Origin: Romanomermis culicivorax
Taxonomy: Eukaryota; Nematoda; Enoplea; Mermithida; Mermithidae
Reading direction: 5' to 3'
Assembly: GCA_963922205.1 (NCBI GenBank)
Contig: CAWUHX010000096.1
Location: forward strand, 186,001 to 250,000
Length of the DNA: 64,000 nucleotides
Shown here piece after piece: positions 33,691 through 43,607 of this stretch. Made by a program: the position numbers and the translations under genes. Each line of letters begins with the position of its first letter. Within the stretch, counting starts at the first letter, position 1. Under the pieces are notes generated by a model. That model saw only the letters and a list, made by a program, of their open reading frames with translations. It did no database searches and was not told the origin of the DNA.

Positions 33691-36600
33691 ATTTTTAATA
33701 CCACTTTTCCGATTGGTTCAACTTTACACCAAAATTTCTTATGGATATTCTTGATCATCGGGTTTTTAATTTCGTTCGTTTTATCATTCGCAATCGGCGC
33801 CAACGATACGGCCAATTCGTTCGGCACGAGCGTCGGTTCCAAAGTTTTAAATCTACGACAAGCTTACATTTTGGCCACCATTTTCGAATCGTTGGGCGCC
33901 ATTTTGTTAGGTTGGTGTAAAGTTACTTTACACTTATGTACTGTAAATGTAAAGTACACATTTTAGGCTATAAGGTAACCGATACCATGAGGCAGGGTGT
34001 CGTCGATCTGCGAGTTTACAACGGTGATGATAAACAATTGATTTTTGGTCAAATCGCTTCATTGACAGGTGAGTATAGTTTACTGTAGATTTTACAACAA
34101 CTTGACAATCGTCAAGCATTTTTAGGTTGCGGGGCGTGGCTACTTTTGGCCACTTTTTTAAAATTGCCAGTTTCGACCACGCACGCTATCGTTGGGTCGA
34201 CGGTTGGCTACTCCTTGGTGCTCAAAGGCCTGAAAGGCATCCGATGGAGTGTCATAGGGCATATTGGTAGGTAGTTATACAGGCCCGTACAGGAGGTATG
34301 CAAAAGGTACCCTGTACAAAACATGTACTTCAAAGTTTGCCGCTTTAAGTGTGTGGAGCAATACAGGAGGTGTAGAAAGTATAGTCAATGGTGTAATATG
34401 ATCCAAATTTTTCAAGCGTGCTCGGTGATACAGGAGGTATAGAAAGTACGCCCGAAGCTTCAACGTGTAAAATTCTACTTCCATGCAGAAAGTATGCTTA
34501 AAGTTTCAACCCTAGAATTACAAAGTACGCCTAAAGCTTCCATTGTAGTGTCTACATGGAAGCAGAATTTTACACATTGAAGCTTCAACCCTAGAATTAT
34601 AATTCCATGTAGAAAGTACGCCCGAAGCTTCAACATGTGAATTTTCACTTCTTATTTAGAAACTATGTTCGAAGCTTAATTGAGTAAATAGACTATATGA
34701 TCATATAAGTGCCCACCTTATCCGAGAAGTGCTCTTCAGGTGCTTTTTAGTGCCTAGTGGAGGCCACATTCCACAGGCTGGCATCTGCCTGACAAGCAGG
34801 ACTTGATTGGCTACCTACCTCATAATGGAATAAGCCCACCACCTCATTTGAGGTACTATGGCCAACATGCTAACTGAGCTGAGTGGACCCCAGCAATCAG
34901 CGTTCCAAGCCGGCCTACACAATTTATCTACCCCAAGAGGATGAAAGGCTGTGTCTGCCTGAGCCAGTTACCAGAAATTCAATTTTGGGTTACACCTGGA
35001 ACTGAACCTGGTTCTCGAGACTAGCAGTCAGAGGGGATAACCACTAGACCAAGACGGCCCTTATTGGCCAAAATTCTACTTGCATGTAGAAACTAAGCTC
35101 GATGCTTTAATGGGTAAAAATCGACTTCAATCTAGAAAGTATACCTCTGCTGACTTGACTCAAATGTTAAAATTGATGACGCAATTCTATCAAAAAAATT
35201 TTAAAAAATACTTGAGGATAATAGTTATTAATTTTTTGCAATTTAAAAAAAGTTTTTTTCGCAATTTAAAAAACAGTTATGCTAGGATTCTCACAATCTA
35301 ACTGTTTTGCTAGTGTACAGAAATTTTGTGAAACCATTAGATTTTAATGTAAACATTTTTCGAAAAATTGATACAGTTGCTGACTCTAGTAGTCTGTTTA
35401 TCCTGCATTCTCGGGAAAATTTTAAAAAAATACCTGAGGGTCATAGAATCTAACACGTTTGATTTTATGACCCTCAGATGTTTTTTAAACTGCAAAAAAT
35501 GAATATTAGATTCTTCTATTTTCAAGTGTCTTTTGAATTTTTTCCATGGAGATATTGCGTAATCAACTTAAACATCTGAGTCAAGTCGGCCGGTGTATAC
35601 TTTGTACATTGAGGTCCATTGTTACCTGTTAAAGCCTCGAGCACAGTTTCTTGTTAGTTGTTGAAAGTTGGAAGTATAATTTTACACATTGAAGCATCAG
35701 GCGTATTTTCTATACAGAAGTATAATTCTAGGGTTGAAGCTTCAACCTGTAAAATTCTACCTTCGTGTAGAAACTATGCTCGGAGCTTTGGGCATACTTT
35801 CCACTTAAATGAAGAATTCTAGGGTTGAAAGTTCATGTGTACTTTCTACATGAAATTAAAATTTTACACGTTGAAGCTTCGGATCTGCTTTCTACACCCC
35901 CTGTATCACCTGCACGTTTAACCAGATGTTGATTGTATTACATCATGGACTATACTTTCTACACCCCTGTATTGCTCCACACAGTAAAGTTGGCAAACTT
36001 TCAAGCATATGTTTCGTACAGGGGTATCTTTTGTGTACTCCCTCTATGGGCCCGTGAACCACTTTGGTAGGGTTAGTAGTTCTGACCAGATTAAATTTTA
36101 TGCAAATTTTTCTTTCCAGTCGCCTCTTGGTTCCTGTCGCCAGTAATGTCAGGTTTGGTATCATGCCTGATCTATTTAATCATCAACTGGACTGTGCTCA
36201 AAGTCAAGGTAATATTCATCAGGCAGTTATTCTGCTCAAGTATAGTTCATCACATTTTAATTTTGGCCAAATTTTTTCAGGGTGACACGTTGGAAGCGGG
36301 TTTGAAAACACTACCATATTTTTACTTTTTTACCATTTGCCTTAATTTGTTTTCGATATTATTCGACGGATCTGAAAGTATGAATTGTATGTCCACGAAT
36401 GGGTTGACCATATTGAGCATCGAGATTCTCAACTTTTTTCCCCAAAAGATTGTTGAGGCAACCTGTTCCTGCTACTCGGGGCTTCAGTAAAAGTTAGGCT
36501 CGGTCTGGGACTTGAACCCAGGACCTTGCGGCTACTGTCCGCAGACTCTAATCAAATGAGCCAACCAAGCAACGGGAAAGGTGCTCTCTTTTTGCAACAA

Positions 36601-39600
36601 TTAGTAGTTGAGGTGGCTGCTGTACAAGATAACTATTAGGTGTTAAATTCTTCATTTCAGGATTACTGTACAATTGTTTGAATAGTTTACACTCCTACAT
36701 TCCACGTGCCATGTAGAAAATTTCACAGCTTTGAACTCCATGAAATTCCAACACTATCAACCTTGTATTGGCCAACTTGGACTTCACTTTTCTCTAATGT
36801 CTGCATCGATAGGAGAGCTCCACTTTCACTCCTATATCATTTTCTTGATGTCGGTGTAAATCAACTTCGCATTGTAAACCGATTCAAATTTATTAATCTG
36901 GCGGAAGAGATGAATTCTCACCATCTCTGGACTATAATTTATGTTGCAAACACTTTGGTATTGTGTATACAGTGCTGCATTTGGACCAAATACCGCTGGC
37001 CTTGGTTTTCTTGATAAGTATCGGTTGTTCGATGCTAATTGCTCTCCTGGTCAAATTCTTCGTTAATCCACGCTTGAAAAAATGGATCTTGGATACCGAG
37101 GATGCCATACGACGTGATTTGTCTATCCCAGTTGATAAAACAAGTGCAGCTTCACAAACGCCATTGATCAAAGTTTCCACTGAAGAAAGAGGGCCGCCAC
37201 TCAAAATTGGCTTCCAGATTGGCTGCGAAAGTATTTTTCAACTGCATCATTTGACCAAAATCGCACAAGTTTCATCTTTTTATTAAGATGAAATAACGAG
37301 TATGGATGAGCCGCAGACAGATTTTCCCACCCAGAATGGCAGTATTCTAAACTACCAGCCAATAAACCCTAAATTGTCTACAATGAAAAATGGTTTCAAA
37401 AGAATTCGAAAATCATTGACCATTGCATCCGAGATATCTATGAAAGATAGGGTAAGGTTAGTTTTGTTTACCTTACTGTTTTTGCGATACTCTTGAGGGT
37501 ATATACAAGGTCTAGTTATGTGCCAAATTGTCGACCTGGTCCAGTGGCTAACTTTGTAGTTTCACAATCCAAAGTCTAGGGACAAATCCAAGCCCGACCA
37601 AACTTTAATCATTGTGTGATAATCTAATGTCATACACTGTGTTACACTTGCATAATCCAATACCACATCCTCAACCATATACTTGCACTACAGTAAGTTC
37701 TTCATGTGTGTTTTTCAGTTAAAAGCCGCGTTTACTGCCCACAAAATTGAACACCCCAACGTTTCGAAACTATTTTCCTTCTTGCAAATTTTGAGCGCCT
37801 GCTTCGGTGGTTTCGCCCATGGTGGCAATGATGTCAGTAACGCCATAGCCCCGATGGTTAGCTTGTGGTTACTGTTTTGGTCGAACCATGCATTAACGAG
37901 TGGTGGTGGCCACCAGGAGCCCAGTTCGTCTGATGCGTCAGTTCAATCGCCCATTTGGCTGATGGCCTATGGCGCTTGCGGCATGTGCATAGGTCTTTGG
38001 CTGTTGGGTCATCGGGTTATTTATACGGTGGGCGAAGGTTTAACTAAATTGACTCCGACCAGGTAAGCGGGGCTAAATGTATACTTATGCGCTTTAGGGC
38101 CTATGAAATTTTTTCCAAGCCTAAGCCTAAGCTCAATGCTAAGCCTGAGCTCAGGATGAAGGCTAACTCTGGTGTGTGTAAACCCTACAACCTCCTGCAT
38201 ATACAAATGTTATATTTGAAAAAGGTGATTTTTGACCTGATTTTTGGGCTCAGACCGATTTGTCCCTCCTTAATCCGTGGACTCCAAGGAAGAAGGTTCA
38301 ATCTGTAAAAGGATCTGTTGGGCAGGAAACATAGCCAGTACCTTACCAGTGCTTTGCTGCATATGTCTTAAAATTGGAATGACCCCTCACTCATGCATTA
38401 GAAGTCCAGCGTGGAAAATTCACCTATTCTAGAAAAGCCTGACTGAAACTAGCCGACTAGTAGGTAACACACAAAATAAAACGATTTCGACACACATGGC
38501 GAGAATTTTCCCGGGGGGGGGTGTCCTTGGAATTTATTATATCGACAGGATCAGGGTAGGCAAGCAAAAAAAAAAGTTCTGCAAGCTTGTTTTTAATACA
38601 AAATATGCATAAAAATAATCAAAAAAAAAAGTTCAGGGGGGTTTTTGATAATTTTCAATTTTTTTCGGATCAGGGGGGTGCCCAGGGTGTCAGGTATGCA
38701 TATAATTTGGGGGGAAGTGCTATGGAACCCCTCCCCAGAAATCGTTGACCATATGGCTTGCCATTTGGCGACCACCCCCACGATTTTGGAATCATATGGC
38801 TAGCCATATGATAGCCCTAGGGACTCCCATACTTTTCGTCGGAAAAATGCTCAAGAATGTGAATTTCTTGATGAAAAATGTCGTTTTTTGAACAAAAAAT
38901 GGTGAAAAAAGTGCATTTTCAGGGGTTTTCGCACCATGAATACATTTTTTCAGTCTTCTTAGTAAAAGAACCTACTATTTTTAAATTATTTTTCGGACTT
39001 TTTGGCGAAAAAACTAAATATTTTTTTTTAGAGAGGCCTCTCGCCCTAAAATTTTCGGAATTATTGACCCTCCCCAGACCTTGGGGCTGCGTTACATGTA
39101 TGGTCTCAGGTATAAAAGTGTTCCCCCTATATCTCCTATGTGTCTGTATGGTCACATTAAACGAACTAGGAGCCATGTCACATTAAACGAACTAGGAGCC
39201 ATGTCACATTAAATGAATAGATGATCAGTCACATTGATTGGAAAACCCATACCATATCCCATAGAGAATATGGCCATGACACTGTCAGTGACATGCTGTG
39301 ACCCCCTTGGGAGGCTCCATAAGGTTGTTCCTTGCGGGAACCTAACCCAGCTGGTACTACCACAGGAAAACCTATGGTGTACCTCGGCCTTGTCTTGGGG
39401 TTCAGCTGTAGAATAATGGACAATGCGCCGGGTCAGGGGTGGCAATCCCTAGTTCTCATTCACTGAGAATGAGGGACTGTGCCATTCCTGGAATGGCTTA
39501 CTGTAGGGGACCCGATTGTCAACCTAAATCCCCTAATTGGCCCTGACCTTAAAGGGTTCAAGGGCTTTCTCAACTGAGGGTACTCTCAAGGGAAACTAGC

Positions 39601-41202
39601 TTAAGGAGGATTCCCACAAATATACCCTCAACAATAATAACCCCTGAGAAGACTCACTAAATCCTCTTCTCAAGGTGCTGGGCACTGGGCGACGGGTTCA
39701 AGGGTCAAACGTGGGTCCTACGGATGGCGGGGAAGCGGGTTTGATAATCTGAAAGCGATTCAGCATGGTGGGCAGGCAAATGCGAGTCGGCGGGCCACAG
39801 TATCCAAACGTTCCTTGGGAAGGCGATGGGGGTTCTCGATCAACAGGCAACAAGGCAAACTCCTAAGGTTGGGTTACGGTAACTGGCAACACAAGGGAGA
39901 CCATAGGGGAATATGTAAATTTATTAGAAAGGCAGCAGATGCAGGTACAATATGCAAATTATAATATAAATGACGCAGGCAAACGCAGGAACGCAGGCTG
40001 TAAAATGCAAAAGACAATTAGGCCCAAAAATGAGTGCAAAATTAATGAAAAAAGCCCTTTTAAAGGGCCCCCTAATTTACAGTATGCATTGGGCAGAGCT
40101 AAGACACACCCAAGCTAACTTCTGCAGCAGAAATCGCTGCAGAAGATGCCTATGGTCACATAGACATTTTCCAGTTCACTACATTAAGCATTGGGGCGAG
40201 TTTTCACTCTCCATGCTTAACATAAGAACGTCATCTAGTGAGAATTCTCAACTAGGCGTTTGACATTGTGAAACGTCACTAGTTTTTACTGACAAGAGAT
40301 GCACGTTGTGCTCCAATTACAGCGATGAGCTGGGAGAGCTTATCTTTAAGGGAAATTCTGACTAGGGGGTTACATACCGTAGTCTACATGTGCAATGGAA
40401 AAGTAACAAATCGTGACGGAAATGAAAGTGTGACAAATAAAACAGAAATGAAACACGAAAAGTACACACAGAAATTGCATGTAGAAATTATAAAAATGGA
40501 ACGTAAAATTAATGTAAGTTACTGTAAAACAAAACGTGGCGAAAAACATAATAGAAAAATATGATGTTAATCACGTGGGGCTGGGCGAAATTCGTTGGCA
40601 CGTGACAGTATGGTCTAATTTAATATTTATTAATAAGCTTAGCTTGTTAAATCACTCAATCCAGAATACAGCGTTTTTAATATAATAAAAACAAGGCGAG
40701 CAATGCACAGGCGAAAATCAATAACAAAACATAAGCAAACACATGGGACAGAATGATAAAATTCACAGATGCATCTTCTACAGTAGGAACGATGTGTATC
40801 CAATCCCAGCGTAGTGGGACATATTGTACCTGCGGGCGTTTTCCACAAACTGACAAGTATGTCAGATTTGACACTATAGTAACATTTATCGTTAACTTGT
40901 TTTTGCAGCGGTTTCTCGGTGGAGTTGGGCGCGGCCAGTACGGTTTTACTGGCCAGTAAAATAGGCCTCCCCATCAGCACCACGCATTGTAAAATAGGGT
41001 CGGTCGTGTGTGTCGGGTTTCTTAAAACGACGAAAGCCGTCAATTGGCGTACATTCCGCAATATTGCTTTTTCCTGGTTGGTCACTTTGCCGGTTACTGG
41101 TAATTTTTTTGGCGGCAGTTTTGTGAAAAAAGGTTTACATTTTCTCATGTTTTAGGTGTAATCAGTGCTGTGATTACGTGGGGCCTTAATTATTTGATGT
41201 AA
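33541..41202 (+). CDS. SLC20A: PiT-family sodium-dependent phosphate transporter, complete
   Basis: Ten exons keep frame: 33541-33910, 33967-34068, 34126-34266, 36120-36208, 36281-36377, 36973-37230, 37321-37451, 37719-38062, 40909-41099, 41156-41202. The product is about 589 aa (human PiT1/PiT2 650-680). It imports inorganic phosphate with sodium at the plasma membrane. Both PiT signatures are present: [15 protein letters not shown] in the first half and [18 protein letters not shown] in the second, plus [13 protein letters not shown] and [17 protein letters not shown]. The cytoplasmic loop (exons 6-7) is short. The N-terminus carries four full 11-residue NFTT-type repeats plus an ADNF unit before the first helix, an unusual addition. 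Introns host a foldback element, SINEs, a MITE and an LTR-like repeat. AATAAA lies at 41263-41268. Confidence 0.95.
34690..35064 (-). repeat. tRNA-derived SINE inside the foldback element
   Basis: On the minus strand the sequence begins GGGCCGTCTTGGTCTAGTGG, which contains an A-box (TGGTCTAGTGGTTA). A B-box-like GGTTCAGTTCC follows about 50 bases later. It then continues into a ~300-base tRNA-unrelated body. This is the layout of a Pol III SINE. Confidence 0.6.
35146..35594. mobile_element. Nested MITE with ~40-bp inverted repeats and TA flanks
   Basis: The left end CTGCTGACTTGACTCAAATG pairs with the right end CATCTGAGTCAAGTCGGCCG. Outside, the flanks read GTATA and GTATAC, consistent with a TA target duplication. 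It sits in the centre of the foldback element. Confidence 0.6.
36485..36575 (-). repeat. tRNA-derived SINE head in PiT intron 5
   Basis: The minus strand reads TTGGTTGGCTCATTTGATTA then GAGTC (A-box-like). About 30 bases later comes CTGGGTTCAAGTCCCAG, a perfect T-stem/B-box. No CCA-ready acceptor pairing is evident. Confidence 0.55.
37520..37665 (+). repeat. tRNA-derived SINE head in PiT intron 7
   Basis: The plus strand has GACCTGGTCCAGTGGCTAAC (A-box-like) and GGGACAAATCC (degenerate B-box), followed by a non-tRNA tail. The anticodon stem is not convincing, so this is a SINE or pseudo-tRNA. Confidence 0.45.
38693..39105. mobile_element. MITE family C copy in PiT intron 8
   Basis: It starts GTATGCATATAATTTGGGGG and ends GGGGCTGCGTTACATGTATG. 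It contains CCATATGGCTTGCC and ATATGGCTAGCCATATG palindromes like the other family C copies, in reverse orientation relative to 19853. Confidence 0.65.
39150..40607. mobile_element. LTR-like repeat, diverged relative of family 1, in PiT intron 8
   Basis: It begins GTCACATTAAACGAACTAGG, repeated three times in 30-bp units, and ends GGCACGTGACA. The interior resembles family 1 only in landmarks: TTCAGCTGTAG, CCTGAGAAGACTCAC, a 20-base AAAGCCC/GGGCCC hairpin, GATGCCTATG and GCACGTGACA. The sequence GTATG flanks both ends, consistent with a 5-bp target duplication, so this is probably a solo LTR. Confidence 0.65.
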
Positions 41203-41262
41203 ATTATGGTTTTAAACAATGCTGTGTAGCTCAATGTAATTACCGATTTTTTCAAATTTTAC

Positions 41263-41268
41263 AATAAA
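41263..41268 (+). terminator. Poly(A) signal of the PiT gene
   Basis: AATAAA, 61 bases after the stop codon at 41202. Confidence 0.7.
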
Positions 41269-41719
41269 TTTAGATTTTTGTACTACATACGATAGACCAA
41301 TCGACAGCTCTCGTTGTGATCTATCCGAAACTACTGATTAAAACGCTTAACCTCAACTTTTGAAGTAGTTACATCAGTTTAAATTAAAGCTGAATTTTTA
41401 AACTTTACATCCACTCTGTTATAAACCAGTAACTAAATTATATTTCGTAAATCTAAAAAGCGCCAATTTTACAGTAAGCCAGCTGAAAAATAGCACTTTA
41501 CACGCGAGTACATGGAACAAGAGCAAAAAGTTGTAAATCAAAAATTGTTGATAGGAGGCGGACGTTCGGGTATCAAGGACGTGAAAAATGACGAAATGAA
41601 TGTGTAACACGTGGACCAAAAAACGTTCCAAGCGCTTTGCGGTTGCGTTTGTTGGTCCATGTTCATAGCCGTATCAACGTGATTTGCTGTAAAATGAGGA
41701 AAATCAATTATAACTCTAT

Positions 41720-43600
41720 CAAAAGTAATTATTTTCAGCTTCGAGAAGTATGTTCGGATAGAGCTCGTCGAGATCTATAATTTGATACCCATATTGTAGA
41801 TATTTTGAATCGAAAAATTTTCCAATACGTCCTATACTTTATCATAGCTGCCGAAATTTCATCAACTATACTTCCATTGGAAATGCAAATCAAGAATTAT
41901 GAATCCCATATTTGAATGAGACTGGACGACATGTATCATTTGGCACATATAATGTATACATTTCGAGAAAAAAAATGAGAAAAATTCCATGTTCAAATTG
42001 TGACCATGTTATCCATACACAGAATTTAAATCGATGGTTATTCTGCCGATAATCAAAATCGAACGTTTTTAATGACATATTTGGATAGAACTCGTCGAGA
42101 TCTATCATTTGATACCCATATTGTGGATATTTTGAACCGTGAAATTTTCCGACACGTCCTATACCTCATCATTGGTGATGTAGCTGCTTCCCTTATATCG
42201 ACTATACTTTCATTGAAAACTCAAATCAATTATTGGAAATCACATAATTGAATGGAACTCGACGAGATGTATCATTTACTTTCCATATTGTATATATTGC
42301 GAAAGAACAAATAAGGAAAATTCCATCTCGAAATTGTGATCATGTAATTCATACAGAAAATTTAAATCCATTCTTGTTCTGCCAATAAAGAGAATTGAAC
42401 GTTTTGATTGACATATTTGGATAGAACTCGTCGAGATCTATCATCTGATACCCATATTGGTGGTATTTGACCCGAAAAATTTTCAAGCAAGTCCTATATT
42501 TTATCATTGGCCATATAGTTGCAAAATTTTGATCCATTTTAGTTCATTAAAAAAGTGAAATTAAGGATTAAAAATAACATGCTTGGATAGAACTCGACGA
42601 GTTGCATCCTTCCATTTTCATATTGTATATACTTCGAAGGAAAAAATTGGAAAAATTCAAAGTTGAATATTTGATCATGTTATCCATACTACAAAACTTT
42701 AATCGATTGTTATTCTACCAATAATCAAGATTGACAATTTTGAATGACTCTATCGAATAGAACTCGTCGAGGTCTATCATTTGATACCCATATTGTGGAC
42801 ATTTTGGAGTAAAAATTTTTAAACACATCCAATATCTTTGGCTACAGAATTTTGATTGACTATAGTTCCATCGAAAAACGAAATTGAAAATTAGGAATGA
42901 CATATTTAAATACAACTCAATGAGATCTATCACTTGATAACCATATTATACATGTTTTGGAAGAAAAAATTTGAGAAATTCCACGTTCAACATGTGATGT
43001 TATCCATAGTACAAATTTAAATCGATTGTTGTTCAGGCAATAATCAAGACTGAAAATTTTTGATGATATATTCAGATAGAGCTCAATGAGATCTATCATT
43101 TGATACCCATATTGTGTACATTTTGGAGTAAAAAATTTTAAACACATGCTATATCTTCATCATTGGTAGTATGGCTACAGAATTTTGATTGACTATAGTT
43201 CCATCGAAAAACGAAATTGAAAATTAGGAATGACATATTCGAATACAGCTCAATGAGATCTATCACTTGATAATCATATTATATATGTTTTGGAAGAAAA
43301 AATGTGAGAAATTGCATGTTCAACATGTGATAATGTTATCAATACTAAAAATTTAAATAGATTGTTGTTCAGCCAATAATCAAGATTGAAAATTTTTAAT
43401 AATATATTCAGATAGAGCTCGATGAGATCTATCATTTGCCATCAACATTGTAGCATTTGAGGAGGAAAATTTATTTTTAGTTATCATTCAAATAAAACAC
43501 TTTCAATCAATCATAGTTCCATCAAAAATCAAAATTGGAAATTTTGAGACATATATTTCGATAGAACTCGACGAAATCTATCGTTTGATACCTATTTTGA
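41720..43600. repeat. ~166-bp satellite-like tandem array between PiT and Herp
   Basis: A landmark like GATAGAACTCGTCGAGATCT with ATCATTTGATACCCATATTG recurs near 41757, 41911, 42081, 42249, 42417, 42582, 42752, 42910, 43073, 43243, 43410 and 43558: twelve units at 148-170-base spacing. In the left half, units alternate between a TTGATACCCATATTGTGGA type and a CATATTGTATA type, suggesting a dimeric unit of ~335 bp. There is no coding content; listed frames are products of the repeat. Confidence 0.85.
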
Positions 43601-43607
43601 AAATATT

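Larger units (their letters stand above)
34279..36056. mobile_element. Foldback element in PiT intron 3 with arms of >240 bp
   Basis: The left arm (34279-34520, from CAGGCCCGTACAGGAGGTATG) is repeated inverted at 35812-36056 (ending CTCTATGGGCCCGTG). Arm sequence with GAAGCTTCAACGTGTAAAATTCTA-type subrepeats extends inward to about 34680 and from about 35640. Between the arms lie a SINE-like sequence and a nested MITE. It starts 13 bases after the exon 3 donor. In segment A only the first ~230 bases of the left arm are present before the gap. Confidence 0.8.

Noticed and set aside
41890-43147. Repeated 72-76-residue frames with DLDEFYPNMS-like phrases
   Set aside because: They recur because the 166-bp satellite unit recurs, and each is broken by stops at unit boundaries.
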